From positions 1 through 64,000 of the forward strand of contig NZ_KK088565.1 of the NCBI RefSeq assembly GCF_000600335.2: a stretch of 64,000 nucleotides of DNA, given 5' to 3'. This DNA is from Rubellimicrobium mesophilum DSM 19309. GTDB taxonomy: Bacteria; Pseudomonadota; Alphaproteobacteria; Rhodobacterales; Rhodobacteraceae. The position numbers and the translations under genes were made by a program. Each line of letters opens with the position of its first letter. Position 1 is the stretch's first letter. This document shows positions 1 through 10,520 of the stretch, one piece after another. Under the pieces are notes generated by a model. That model searched no databases, was not told the DNA's origin, and saw only the letters and a list, made by a program, of their open reading frames with translations.

Positions 1-11
1 GGCCCTGATCC

Positions 12-131
12 GGTCTGGTGGCCATAGGCTGCGCGACACACCCGATCCCATCCCGAACTCGGCCGTTAAGCGCGCATCCGCTGATGGTACTGCGCCGTCA
101 TAGACGCGGGAGAGTAAGTCACCGCCAGACC
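12..131 (+). rRNA. rrf: 5S ribosomal RNA
   Basis: The 5' segment GGTCTGG pairs with the 3' segment CCAGACC to close helix I, and the interior carries the conserved GATCCCATCCCGAACTCGG-type stretch of bacterial 5S rRNA. The 120-nt length fits. It sits 78 nt upstream of an initiator tRNA, the usual end of an alphaproteobacterial rRNA operon; the 23S gene would lie just left of the window. The ends were set by stem pairing and may be off by one or two bases. Confidence 0.95.
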
Positions 132-209
132 TGACCAGAGCCCCCCCTCTCTCTCCCAGCGCCCCAGGCCCCCCAAGCCCAGGGACCCTCCGGATCAGAC
201 ACGCCTCGC

Positions 210-436
<227 letters not shown>

Positions 437-467
437 ATCGGAGGGTCTGGTCCATCTGGGTATGAGG

Positions 468-1448
468 TTAGGCGGTTGCGGCGTGATGCTGCAAGCGCCG
501 GTGGGTTAGGGTCTGTCGTTTGATCCGCGCCCGCTCGGCTAGGATGGCCTCGCCGCGGCCGTGATAGACGTCGGCGGGGGTGAGATTGCCCAAGCTCTCG
601 TGGGCGCGAGTATGGTTGTAGTGCTCGACGCAGGCTGAGACCTGCTCCTCCAGATCGCCGGGCAGGTAGTAGTGTTCGAGCAGGATGCGGTTCTTCAGGG
701 TTTGGTGCCAGCGCTCGATTTTGCCTTGGGTCTGTGGGTGGCGTGGAGCACCTCGGATGTGGGTCATGCCTTGGTCCTCGAGCCATTCGGCCAGGTCGCT
801 GGCGATGTAGCTAGAGCCGTTGTCGCTCAGGAGCCTGGGCCGGTGCCGGACCTTGACCTGATCGAGCCCTGAGGCACTGAGCGCCAAGTCCAGCGTCTCG
901 GTCACGTCCTCGGCCTTCATGGTCGTGCAAAGCTTCCAGGCCACCACGAAGCGCGAGAAGTCGTCGAGCACGGTGGACAGGTAGTACCAGCCCCAGCCGG
1001 TGACCTTGAGGTAGGTGAAGTCGGTTTGCCAAAGCTGATTGGGCGCGGTGGTCTGGTCTTTGAACTCCTCGGCCGCCTTGACCACGATGTAGGCGGGGCT
1101 GGTGATCAGGTCGTGGGCCTTCAGGAGGCGGTACACCGAAGCCTCGGACACGAAGTACTTCTGCTCGTCGGTGAAGCGCACCGCGAGCTCGCGCGGGGAC
1201 AGCTCCGGCTGATCGAGAGCCAGCGCCAGAATCCGCTCCCGCACCTCCTCGGGGATGCGGTTCCAGACCCGGCTGGGCCGGGAGGGGCGGTCCTCCAGGG
1301 CCTCAGGTCCACCGACCTGGTAGAGCTCGTACCACCTGTAGAAGGTGGCGCGTGGGATGCCGAGCTTCTCCAGGGTGCGCCGAATGGGGAGATGGGACTG
1401 CTCCACCAGGCGGATGATCTCGGCCTTCTCAGCGGCGGGGTACCTCAT
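468..1448 (-). CDS. IS3-family transposase OrfB (DDE integrase core)
   Basis: This 326-residue protein catalyses strand transfer of the IS. An N-terminal helix-turn-helix (LEKLGIPRATFYRWYELY) precedes an rve integrase core whose DDE triad is visible: D in QTDFTYL, D in LLSDNGSSY, and E in GKIERWHQTLK. The frame is open upstream of the ATG at 1448 and overlaps the end of orfA. The active OrfAB fusion is therefore expected from a -1 frameshift at the A6G slippery run at 1482-1476 (minus strand). Both parts look intact, so the element may be functional. Confidence 0.93.
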   Translation of the reverse strand: MRYPAAEKAEIIRLVEQSHLPIRRTLEKLGIPRATFYRWYELYQVGGPEALEDRPSRPSRVWNRIPEEVRERILALALDQPELSPRELAVRFTDEQKYFVSEASVYRLLKAHDLITSPAYIVVKAAEEFKDQTTAPNQLWQTDFTYLKVTGWGWYYLSTVLDDFSRFVVAWKLCTTMKAEDVTETLDLALSASGLDQVKVRHRPRLLSDNGSSYIASDLAEWLEDQGMTHIRGAPRHPQTQGKIERWHQTLKNRILLEHYYLPGDLEEQVSACVEHYNHTRAHESLGNLTPADVYHGRGEAILAERARIKRQTLTHRRLQHHAATA

Positions 1449-1470
1449 GCGTCGTCGCCCCCAACCCCGC

Positions 1471-1824
1471 TCATGCTTTTTTGAGCAGGCGGTTCTCGAG
1501 GGTGAGGTCGGCGACCAATTCCTTGAGGGCACCGGCCTCGCGGCGCAGGTTCCTGACCTCATCCGAGGTCGCCGCCCGAGCGGTGTCGCCGGCCAAGCGC
1601 TTCTTGCCCGCCTCCAGGAACTCCTTGGACCAGCCATAGTACATGGACGAGCTGATCCCCTCGTGCCGGCAGAGCTCGGCGATGCTGTCCTCGCCTCGAA
1701 GGCCTTCCAGCACGATGCGGATCTTCTCCTCCGCCCCGAACTGGCGGCGCGTGGCGCGCCGGATGTCCTTCAGCGTGGCCTCGGCCGAGGGCTTCGTCTT
1801 TGTCGGTCCGGATGTCTGCTTCAT
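1471..1824 (-). CDS. IS3-family transposase OrfA
   Basis: This 117-residue DNA-binding subunit begins at the ATG at 1822-1824 (MKQTSG). A longer start at 1869 would run beyond the IS end and is unlikely. It carries a transposase helix-turn-helix (SIAELCRHEGISSSMYYGWSKEF) and a C-terminal leucine-zipper-like helix ending NRLLKK. The AAA AAA G slippery sequence lies in its last codons, four bases before its stop, as in IS3 elements that make OrfAB by programmed -1 frameshifting. Confidence 0.92.
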   Translation of the reverse strand: MKQTSGPTKTKPSAEATLKDIRRATRRQFGAEEKIRIVLEGLRGEDSIAELCRHEGISSSMYYGWSKEFLEAGKKRLAGDTARAATSDEVRNLRREAGALKELVADLTLENRLLKKA

Positions 1825-1866
1825 CTTCGCTCCTTGGCGGCTACGATGAACCAGACATCCTCCTCT

Positions 1867-2099
1867 CACGAAATGCCCAGGTCTGTCTCATGGGCGCTGA
1901 TCCGGGACACGCGTCCGCCATTCAGGACGCGTTGTCTGGACTGGAGAAGGTCAACGTCGGCAGCGGCGACATCAAGGCGGCGCTGTTGCAAGGCGGATCG
2001 CCTGCGACGCCCGAAGATCTGCGCAAGCGGTTCGAGGCCTTCCTGAACGATCGATGCAAGGGCAAGGACACCACGAAGCTGCGCTTTGTGGTTGAGTAA
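1867..2099 (+). pseudogene. brxC: 3' remnant of a BREX BrxC/PglY-like ATPase gene
   Basis: Only the last roughly 75 codons remain, ending KGKDTTKLRFVVE before TAA at 2097-2099. The sequence (VNVGSGDIKAALLQGG, then SPATPEDLRKRFEAFL) resembles the extreme C-terminus of the large BREX-3 BrxC (DUF6079-type) ATPases from memory; no ATPase motif is left to confirm it. The IS3-family element abuts its 5' side, so the ATPase body and any upstream brxF are missing. It lies 35 bp upstream of the methylase, matching the brxC-pglX order of BREX type 3. Confidence 0.6.
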
Positions 2100-2134
2100 A
2101 CGTCCGCCGACCTCCTCTTTGAAAGAGACGAACT

Positions 2135-4890
2135 ATGAGTGACCAATTGAAAATTGAAAGCGGGAAGAGCGGCGGATCGGTCGAATGCCTCGGCATGACA
2201 TTCCCGAGCGAGGACGCGCGGCGTGACCACTTCCTCAACCTCCTGGCGGGGAAGCTGAAGGAACCTGCCTTCCGAGCTCAGGAGGGTTTTCCCAAGGGAA
2301 CAGATGACGCGATCCTCGCGATGTCGGATCCGCCTTACTACACCGCCTGCCCGAACCCATGGCTTGCGGGGTTCGTGACGCACTATGGTCGCCCCTACGA
2401 TCCGGCCGAGCAGTATGCGCGCGAGCCGATGGCGATCGACGTGTCCGAAGGGAAGACCGATCCACTTTACAAGGCGCACTCCTACCATACCAAGGTGCCG
2501 CACCTGGCCATCGTACCTTCCATCCTGCATTACACCGAGCCGGGCGATATCGTGCTGGATGGTTTCTCGGGCTCCGGGATGACCGGCGTTGCAGCGCAAT
2601 GGTGTGGGTTAGCGCCAGCCGCCTATCGCCACAAATTGGAGATCGAGTGGAAAAAGAGCGGGCGTGCCCTCCCCCAAAGTGGGGCGCGCGCCGAGTAGTT
2701 TTGAACGATCTGTCGCCCGCAGCTACATTCATCTCTGCCAATAACAACGTTCCGTTCTTTTCTGATTCCTATGAAAGAGCAGGAAGGAAGCTGCTAGCTG
2801 AACTTTGGTCGTCGATACATTGGATGTATGAAACAACCCATAGTGACGGAAAGTCATTAGGGCGAATCGAATATACTGTTTGGAGTGAGGTATTCATCTG
2901 CCCAAGCTGCAGCGGAGAAAACGTTTTCTTGGATGCAGAGAAAGTTTCCTATGAAGGTCAGCGAGATCGCATTCGCTGTAGCTCTTGTGGAGCCGAAGCT
3001 CGAAAAGAGGAGATGGCGCTCGCCCAAACGCAGTTCTTGGAAGATGGCCATGTTCAGTGGCGACCAAAGCGCGTGCCGGTTTCAATAGCCTACAAGTTCG
3101 GATCGAAGGTGTTCGAGAAGAAACCAGATCAAACCGACCTTGATGTGCTGAGGAGAATTGAAGAGCTTGAATTGCCCTCAGCTTTTCCTCACGTTTCCTT
3201 TCGTTCGTCGAAGACCTTCAACGAAGGGCGGATGCGAACTACTAACACCAGAAATACGAGAAGCATCTTCTTACCACGAGCAGCACATGCATTGGCGAAA
3301 CTATGGGCTTTGGCCGAGAGAGAGAGCGATAAAAAGCTCCGTGTGAATCTTCTGTATAGTATCGAGCAAGCAATAATTAGCATGAGTATTTTCAATCGGT
3401 ATCGCCCTACTGGTTACTCGCAATTCGGCCAACATCTAACAGGCGTTTTCTATGTTGGATCGCAGCATGCAGAGTGCACTCCGTGGTACATTCTCGAAGG
3501 AAAATTCGGCCGTGTAGAAAAGGCGTTTCAAAGCTTTAGGACAACGTATGGAAATGCCATAGTTGGTGCAGGCTCCTCCATGGCGCTGACTTGCCCCGAC
3601 AATATAATTGACTATGTCTTCGTTGATCCACCGTTCGGATTCAATATCTTCTATGCTGATCTGAACAAAATCGTTGAGGCTTGGCACCAAGTCATCAGCG
3701 ATGTTGATGGAGAAGCGGTTATCGATGATTATTCAGGAAAGGACATTCGTGTTTACCAGAGGCTGATCAAGGGTTGCTTCTCTGAGTTTTTTAGAGTGCT
3801 TAAGCCTGGTAGGTGGATGACGGTCGTCTTCTCAAATAGCCAAGCTAAGGTCTGGAATGCGATCCAAGTTGCGTTGCAGGAGGCTGGATTTGTTGTTGCT
3901 GAGGTTACAACCCTCGACAAGAAGCAAGGCAGCTTTAAGCAGGTTACCTCTACCAATGCCGTCAAGCAGGACCTCGTTATCTCGGCATATAAGCCAAATG
4001 GTGGATTGGAGCAGCGTCTTGCTGAACGGGGCGCCGCGCCGGAGTCTGCGTGGGACTTTGTCCAGACCCATCTGCGCCAACTTTCGGTTGCGAAATCGAA
4101 GAATGGCATGCTCGAGTTCGTCGTCGAGCGGGACCCTCGTCGTATTTATGACCGTATGATTGCCTGGTTCGTGCGGCATGATGTACCTGTTCCGCTTTCG
4201 ACTGAAGAATTCCTCGACGGGCTGCGGAGCCGTTTTCCTGAACGAGATGGAATGGTCTTCCTGCCTGAGCAGATCCCCGAGTATGATCGGAAGCGCGCAC
4301 AGTCGGCTCAACCTCCGCAGATGGAAATGTTTGTGGCCGATGAGCGCAGCGCCATCGACTGGCTGACCGATTTCTTGCGTAAACGCCCCTCAACCTATCA
4401 AGAGGTCCACCCTGAATTCACTGCCCAGCTTGGCGCGGGCTGGAAGAAGCACGAAACCCGCCCCGAACTGTCGGCGCTGCTGGAGGACAACTTCCTGCGC
4501 TATGACGGGTCGGCCGACGTTCCCAGCCAGATCCACAACTACCTGTCAACGAACTACCATGACTTGCGAAACCTCGAGAAATCCGAACCTCGGCTGAAGG
4601 CCAAGGCCAAGGACCGCTGGTTCGTGCCCGACCCGAACAAGGCGCAAGACTTGGAGAAAAAGCGCGAGAAGGCGCTGTTGAAGGAGTTCGAGGAATACCG
4701 CAACACGTTCGGCCGCAAACTCAAGGAGTTCCGCCTCGAAGTCTTGCGCGCAGGCTTCAAGGCCGCCTGGGCGAACAAGGACTACCAGACCATCGTCTCC
4801 ATCGCCAACAAGGTGCCCGAGGATGCCTTGCAGGAAGATGAAAGGCTGCTCTTCTGGTATGACAGCGCCCTGACCCGGACAGGGGGCTGA
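2135..4890 (+). pseudogene. pglX: BREX-3 adenine-specific DNA methyltransferase PglX-like, frameshifted
   Basis: In BREX this enzyme methylates host DNA to mark self. The first segment (2135-2698) carries SDPPYYTACPNPW and the SAM-binding DGFSGSGMTG. A second frame continues RVVLNDLSPAATF and contains two CxxC pairs (a Zn ribbon near 2900-2990) and a second catalytic motif, FVDPPFGFNIFYADL, near 3630. The join needs a -1 shift near 2690, as if one base were missing around the G/C runs before 2700. DNA from about 2700 to 4100 is clearly more AT-rich than both flanks, and the frameshift sits at that boundary. This suggests a swapped central segment. As read, only a 187-residue N-terminal fragment would be made. 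Confidence 0.8.
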
Positions 4891-7707
4891 TTGGTGGCGG
4901 ATGGCGGTCAAAGCTTTGGTGTTGGTGAGTGGTGCTGGCATGCGCGGCATGCTGCACCCTGCCGCGTCGTGGATCGGGAGACGGTCTGGGGCGAGACCGC
5001 CTATCGGGTCTGGCTGCCGGGTAAGGACGCCGTCGTCCGCGCCCGGGCGCGCGATCTAGGCCCTCTCGACGCTGTCCAGCCATCGGTCGACCAGATCCTA
5101 CACACCGCATCCTCGGCAAAGCTGTTGGACGCGCTGGAGGACAACCTGCTCCTGGCGCCGATCCAGTCGAGCGTGGTGCCACTGCCGCATCAGCTCTATG
5201 CGCTCAATCGCGCCATGAGCCGCGACAGCATCCGCTATCTGCTCGCGGACGAAGTCGGACTCGGCAAGACGATCGAGGCCGGCCTGATCCTGCGCGAACT
5301 GAAGCTGCGCGGCATGGCGCGCAGGATGCTGGTTGTCGCGCCCAAGGGGCTGGTCCGACAGTGGCAGGCCGAGATGCGCCTGCATTTCGGCGAGCAGTTC
5401 ACTTTCGTTGAACCGGCGGAGCTGTCCGCCTTTCGGCAGTGGCGGAACGATGAGGAGAATCTCTGGCGCGTGCATGATCAGGTGATCTGTTCGCTGGATT
5501 CCGTGAAGCCCATGGAGGGCCGACGCGGCTGGAGCGTGGAGCAGCTCCAGACCTATAACCGTGAACGGTTCGAAGACCTGATCTCTGCGTCATGGGATCT
5601 TGTGATCATCGACGAAGCCCACCGAATGGGTGGCAGCACGGACCAGGTCGCGCGGTATAAGCTGGGTGCGGCCTTGGCCGAGGCGGCGCCGTATCTACTC
5701 CTGCTGTCTGCAACACCTCACCAAGGCAAGACAGACCAGTTTCACCGGCTGATGCAGCTGCTCGATCGCGACACGTTCCCGGATGTGACCAGTATCGCAG
5801 CCGATCGCGTTCGACCCTTCGTGGTCAGGACGGAAAAGCGGGCCGCTATCGACGCGGAAGGGAAACCCCTCTTCAAGCCCCGAATGACACGGTTGCAGCC
5901 CGTCGCCTGGCTGGATCGACATGCTGCCCAGCAGGGCCTGTACGAAGCCGTCACCGAGTATGTCCGCCACGGATACAACCAGGCCATGGCGGCAAAGCAG
6001 CGCCATATCGGCTTCCTGATGATCCTGATGCAGCGTCTGGTGACCTCGAGCACGGCGGCGATCCGCACGACGCTCGAAAAGCGATTGCTCGCGCTCGACG
6101 ACGATCATGCACAGTTGAAGCTCTTTCCTAACGAGCGTGCAGATGACTGGCACGAACTGTCCGGCGAAGATCAGATCGACATGGCGGTAGCGTTTGAAGC
6201 GCTTGCTGATGAACATAAAGATGTCGAGGCCCTGCTGTTCCTCGCGCGGGAGACCGAAGCACAGGGGACCGATGCCAAAGCAGAGGCCTTGCTGGAGCTC
6301 ATCTACAAGATCCAGCAGGAAGAGAACGATCCCGACCTCAAGGTGCTGGTCTTCACGGAGTTTGTTCCGACGCAAGCAATGCTCGCTGACTTCTTGGAAA
6401 GCCGCGGCTTCTCTGTCGTGACATTGAACGGAAGCATGGATCTGGAGGCGCGGTCGCGGACCCAGAAATCGTTCTCGCAGGACGTCCGTATCCTGATTTC
6501 TACGGATGCGGGGGGCGAAGGCCTGAACCTCCAGTTCTGCCACGTCATCGTCAATTTCGACATGCCGTGGAACCCCATGCGGGTTGAGCAGCGGATAGGA
6601 CGTGTTGACCGGATCGGACAGCCGTTTGTGGTGCGCGCCATAAACTTCGTCCTCGAAGACACGGTCGAGTATCGCGTTCGTGAGGTCCTTGAGACGAAGC
6701 TTGCCATCATCGCTGAAGAGTTCGGCGTGGACAAAGCTGCCGACGTCATGGACTCGGTGGAGGCAGAGCCGATGTTCGACGAACTTTTCGTCAACGGCCT
6801 GCAGAACCCAGATGCAATCGAAGCCGACTGTGAGACAGTTGTATCCCATCTGAGAACGGCGATTGCCGAGCATAGCCAAAGCAGTCAGCTTCTGTCTGGA
6901 GGACATGAGCTTGACGCGACCGACGCCCGAAAGTGGCGCGACCACCCGGCTCAGTTCTGGCTGGAGCGGGCGATTACCTCCGGTCTGCCAAATCGCGGCG
7001 GCCAGGCCATCAAGGAGGGCGATGCCTGGCGCGTCCGGTGGTCCGGGGATGGCGAGACAAGTGATGTCTGTTTCGATGCGAGGACCGCGGAAGGACGCCC
7101 GGACCTTGAATGGCTCACACTCGAGGATCCCAGAGCTCGTGCCTTGATTGCAGATTTGCCTCGATGTGTAGCGGGCCAGATCATGCCGTGCATCCGGATC
7201 TCGGGGCTTCCTGGAACCGTCAATGGCGTGTGGTCACTCTGGGAGATCACGCTGTCGGCAGATGCCTTCAGCCGCCGTCGCTTTCTGCCAGTCTTCATCA
7301 GCGACGAGGGGCGAGCGTTCCAGCCGACCGCTAAACGAATTTGGGATCTGCTTCTGACCGAGCGTGTGGAAACCATCGGCTCGACCAATGCTTCCATCGG
7401 CGTTGAGTTCTTTGGCAAGTCCAAGGATGTAGCCGTCTCTCAGGGCGAACGCATGTTTGCGGAACTGGTCGATGAGCACATGACCCGGTTACGGGAAGAG
7501 CGGGACCGTGCGACCTACGCTTATGAGGCGCGCCATCAGGCGATCGGGCGGGTCGGGCTTGCCACGGTTCGGGATTATCGCCGGAAGCGCCTTCAGGCGG
7601 AACATGAGGATCGCCTTGCGCGACTAGACTCTGCCGAAGCCTTCGTACCGGACCTGCACGCTGTTCTTCTGCTGCGTGTTGGCCGGCAAGCAGACGCTGG
7701 CTCATGA
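4891..7707 (+). CDS. brxHII: SNF2-family helicase of the BREX-3 locus (BrxHII-like)
   Basis: This 938-residue SF2/Snf2 ATPase is the BREX-3 helicase. Visible motifs are DEVGLGKTIEAGL (Walker A, near residue 120), IIDEAHRMG (near 240), LLSATPHQG, TEFVPTQ, STDAGGEGLNLQ and QRIGRVDRIGQ (near 570). A long C-terminal region of unknown fold follows. The frame is intact, unlike its neighbours. The start is a TTG directly after the pglX TGA, or GTG one codon later, so translation is coupled. Helicase between pglX and pglZ is the arrangement of BREX type 3. Confidence 0.88.
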   Translation: MVADGGQSFGVGEWCWHARHAAPCRVVDRETVWGETAYRVWLPGKDAVVRARARDLGPLDAVQPSVDQILHTASSAKLLDALEDNLLLAPIQSSVVPLPHQLYALNRAMSRDSIRYLLADEVGLGKTIEAGLILRELKLRGMARRMLVVAPKGLVRQWQAEMRLHFGEQFTFVEPAELSAFRQWRNDEENLWRVHDQVICSLDSVKPMEGRRGWSVEQLQTYNRERFEDLISASWDLVIIDEAHRMGGSTDQVARYKLGAALAEAAPYLLLLSATPHQGKTDQFHRLMQLLDRDTFPDVTSIAADRVRPFVVRTEKRAAIDAEGKPLFKPRMTRLQPVAWLDRHAAQQGLYEAVTEYVRHGYNQAMAAKQRHIGFLMILMQRLVTSSTAAIRTTLEKRLLALDDDHAQLKLFPNERADDWHELSGEDQIDMAVAFEALADEHKDVEALLFLARETEAQGTDAKAEALLELIYKIQQEENDPDLKVLVFTEFVPTQAMLADFLESRGFSVVTLNGSMDLEARSRTQKSFSQDVRILISTDAGGEGLNLQFCHVIVNFDMPWNPMRVEQRIGRVDRIGQPFVVRAINFVLEDTVEYRVREVLETKLAIIAEEFGVDKAADVMDSVEAEPMFDELFVNGLQNPDAIEADCETVVSHLRTAIAEHSQSSQLLSGGHELDATDARKWRDHPAQFWLERAITSGLPNRGGQAIKEGDAWRVRWSGDGETSDVCFDARTAEGRPDLEWLTLEDPRARALIADLPRCVAGQIMPCIRISGLPGTVNGVWSLWEITLSADAFSRRRFLPVFISDEGRAFQPTAKRIWDLLLTERVETIGSTNASIGVEFFGKSKDVAVSQGERMFAELVDEHMTRLREERDRATYAYEARHQAIGRVGLATVRDYRRKRLQAEHEDRLARLDSAEAFVPDLHAVLLLRVGRQADAGS

Positions 7708-9708
7708 CCTCCTGGACGGAGCGGATACTTCAGGCCTTTCCTGAAGACCTATCGCCGTTCTGGATCGCAAGTGATCCGGACAACCTCCTGTTGGATGAGC
7801 GCATCCTTCAGGTCTTGCGAGACCGCGGCTTTGAGGTGCTTCCTTTTGAGGATCCGATCGCCTTCCGTGTCGAATATGAAGAACGCTATCGTGCTGCTTG
7901 GGATAATGGCGCTTTGGGAACGTGCAAAGCCCTCGTCCTCCAATTCCCCGGAACGGACCTGAGCATTCTGCCGTGGGGACTACCTTCAGTATGCGCGAAG
8001 AGTAGACCTGAGCCTTGCCGACCTGATGCCCAAGCTGAACTCCAGTGTCATCCGGCAGATCGATAGCGCCCACCTCGACATGCTGTTCGCCGCCCACAAT
8101 AACTTTGCTTCCCAGGTTCTTGGCGAGAGCCTGACCAAAGAATTCCTTCTGACACATCTGTTCGAGATCAGTCCACACCTCCTGAGGAGGCCAGAGAGCT
8201 TCTGGCGCGAGGCTTTTCGGCTCCTTTACCGCGGCGTGGCATTGCCGCCCCTTCTCGCGAAGCATGTCGCCACAATCCTATCAGGCACAGCCCTGGGGCA
8301 TTTGCCCATAGAAGACTTGCTCTCATCGAAGAGCACCATGGTCCGTACGGTCCAAACGGCTTGGGGCCGCTTTCTGGAAGAGCAAGGCGTTGAGATCCGT
8401 CATACGGATAGTGATGCAGGGACCGAAACTACGAGAAGCGTCGAGATCCCCTTCGATCATGCGGACATCCGCGCCATAGTCGACACGCTCTTCCTTGAAG
8501 GCGCGCTTCAGCCAGTAAACGTGCAAACTGCACCAACTGCATTGCCGGACTGGATCAAGCTCGGCACCATTCAAAGCCCAACCAGCCTGCGCGATCTGGT
8601 TGTTGCTGGCATTAAGTCGGTGGCGGGGAAGCTCCCTGCTCCGAATGCCACTCACCGCGATTGGATCGATGCAGCAAAGCGGCTGGCAGAGACGATCTCC
8701 CGTTTCAATGAACTGCCAAGTGAGGACGCTGCTGTCCTTCGACCCGCGATGCGTGAGCTACAGGTTGAGGCCGATAACAGGCTGCGGGGCTGGGTGCAAA
8801 GGTGCTTTCAGGACCTGCCGTCGTTACCCATCGCCAATGCACCAGTCATGGTTCACCACATCCCGCGCTACCTATTGAGGCGTCGGGATGCCGGCGAAGA
8901 AAAGATTGCGCTTCTTGTGTTTGACGGGATGGCGCTTGATCAGTGGATACAGATTCGAGAGCACCTGAACTCTCGCGCCCCGAACTTTACCGCTGAGGAA
9001 ACCGGTTGCTTCGCGTGGCTTCCAAGCCTCACTTCTGTATCGCGTCAGGCCTTGTTCTCGGGTCTGAGGCCACGTGAGTTCCAAAGGTCGATCGAAACGA
9101 CGGCTCAAGAGTCCAACCTCTGGAGCCGTTTCTGGTCGGAAAGTGGGCTCCATGGCGGCGAGGTTTTATACAGAAAGGCCATCAAGCGCACTGAACAATT
9201 GCCAGAACTGAGCGCGGCGATCTCCAACCATTCGGTTAAGGTCGTCGGCATAGTCGTCGATATGATCGACGAGCTGGTCCACGGCGCGATGTTGGGCAAG
9301 CGAGGCCTCACAGGCCAGATCCGTGAGTGGTGCGAAACCGGCTTTGTTGAGGAGCTGGTGAGCCTCATAGCGGCCCGTGGGTTCCACGTTTATGTCACTG
9401 CAGACCACGGAAACGTTGATGCTTATGGTATAGGTCGCCTCAACCAAGGTGTGATCAGTGAGGTCAAAGGCGAGCGAGTTCGCACCTACCGCAACGAAAC
9501 GTTGGCAGCGTCAGTTCCGGCAGAGATCGACGCCTTTCAGTTCCGTGGCGCAGGGCTGCCGTCGGATTTCCTTCCACTCTATGCCAGCGGGCGCGGGGCC
9601 TTTGTCCCTCCTGGCCATCAGGTTGTCGCCCATGGTGGAATGTCCGTGGAGGAACTGATCGTGCCTTTCGTGAAAATCGCAATGAAGAGAGAAGATAGTG
9701 AAGGCTAA
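7704..9708 (+). pseudogene. pglZ: BREX PglZ alkaline-phosphatase-superfamily protein, frameshifted
   Basis: PglZ is the core phosphodiesterase-like BREX component. The N-terminal frame starts at ATG 7704, overlapping the helicase stop by 4 bp, and reads TDLSILPW. One extra G in the GGGG at 7975-7978 shifts the frame; removing it joins DYLQYARRVDLSLADLMPKL and continues for 560 residues. The PglZ domain shows LLVFDGMALDQW and a metal-binding VYVTADHGN. Total length would be about 667 residues. The break is a single homopolymer indel, so it may be decay, phase variation or a base-calling error. Confidence 0.85.
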
Positions 9709-10417
9709 TGCTCCCCATATTGGCTTTGATCGCTTCATCCGCCTTGATTGGGCGGACACCGCTTTGCGTGTGCGGTCGGGCTTGGCTGACATAACCGAAC
9801 TCGATCAGATACTCACTGAAGCTCATGCCGGACTGGGGGCAAAGAAGAAGACTAGGACAGTGCTGAATCGCCTTTGGCTGGAACCGCGCGAAGAAGTCTC
9901 TGGCTTGGCGCAGCGGGGCGTCGACATTTTCAGCCAGGTCCCGGATGCGCAAGTTGCGGTCCTAACCTGGGGGATGGCGCTTGCTGTTTATCCCTTTTTT
10001 GCAAAGACGGCTGAATTCGTAGGCCGACTGACATCCATTCAGGGTGACTGCACCACTGCCGAGGTACACAGACGAATGGCCGAGATCTATGGTGAACGGG
10101 AAGGCACCCGCCGCATGACAAATATGGTGCTACAGTCTCAAGTCGACTGGTCCCTGCTCAGCAGGAGTGAGAATGGCAGGACACTGACCCGGAGACCATC
10201 AGTGACCGTCCAGAGTCCAGAGACGGTTCAGTGGATATCCGAGGCGGTGCTTATGCATGTCGGGCGTCCCCTCAGTCTTGATGGCATTTCTGGTCAGCCG
10301 ACGCTGTTTCCTTTCTCTCTGGGTGACAATCTCGGCTACGTGTTTTCGTCGTCTGACTCTCTTGATGTGCGGGCAGATAGTTCAGGAACCCGCATCGTCG
10401 GCTTGAAGCATCGGTGA
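9698..10417 (+). CDS. brxA: BrxA-like (DUF1819) protein, last gene of the BREX-3 operon
   Basis: This intact 239-residue protein overlaps pglZ by 11 bp. The segment VLTWGMALAVYPFFAKTAEFVGRL followed by TTAEVHRRMAEIYGERE resembles BrxA/DUF1819, a small helical DNA-binding protein of BREX loci. The position after pglZ is where BREX type 3 carries brxA. Family assignment is from recognisable pattern and context, not from a search. It is the only small BREX gene here with an uninterrupted frame. Confidence 0.68.
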   Translation: MKANAPHIGFDRFIRLDWADTALRVRSGLADITELDQILTEAHAGLGAKKKTRTVLNRLWLEPREEVSGLAQRGVDIFSQVPDAQVAVLTWGMALAVYPFFAKTAEFVGRLTSIQGDCTTAEVHRRMAEIYGEREGTRRMTNMVLQSQVDWSLLSRSENGRTLTRRPSVTVQSPETVQWISEAVLMHVGRPLSLDGISGQPTLFPFSLGDNLGYVFSSSDSLDVRADSSGTRIVGLKHR

Positions 10418-10447
10418 TAAGGAGTTGCGCACGTTACCGGGCGCCGG

Positions 10448-10520
10448 CGATGGTTTAGGAGCTGTCGTCGAAGCGTTCAAGGTGGCGCTCCGCGCGAAAC
10501 TCGGGCCTGCCGTGCCCTGA
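10448..10520 (+). pseudogene. C-terminal relic of the 16.6-kb hypothetical family
   Basis: About 22 codons read AVVEAFKVALRAKLGPAVP before TGA at 10518-10520. This closely matches the end of the intact protein at 16636-17262 (AVEAFKGVLRRELGLIVP), at protein and DNA level. No upstream part of the gene survives. It marks a deleted older copy just downstream of brxA. Confidence 0.6.

Larger units (their letters stand above)
439..1866 (-). mobile_element. IS3-family insertion sequence
   Basis: The element carries an orfA/orfB pair on the minus strand. Imperfect terminal inverted repeats can be seen: left, around 440-457, GGAGGGTCTGGTCCATC; right, around 1846-1865, whose complement reads GGAGGATGTCTGGTTCATC. 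The two ends match with small gaps, so the exact borders are uncertain by a few bases. No target duplication could be assigned. It separates the putative integrase tail from the remaining 3' end of the BREX brxC-like gene. Confidence 0.8.

Noticed and set aside
5695-6945. Long open frame (over 400 codons) antisense to the helicase gene
   Set aside because: It lies wholly opposite a gene with clear Snf2 motifs and has no recognisable protein features; GC-rich DNA leaves antisense frames open.
1867-10417. DISARM instead of BREX
   Set aside because: A methylase and SNF2 helicase occur in both, but PglZ and a BrxA-like protein are BREX components, and no DUF1998 or phospholipase D-domain DISARM gene is present.
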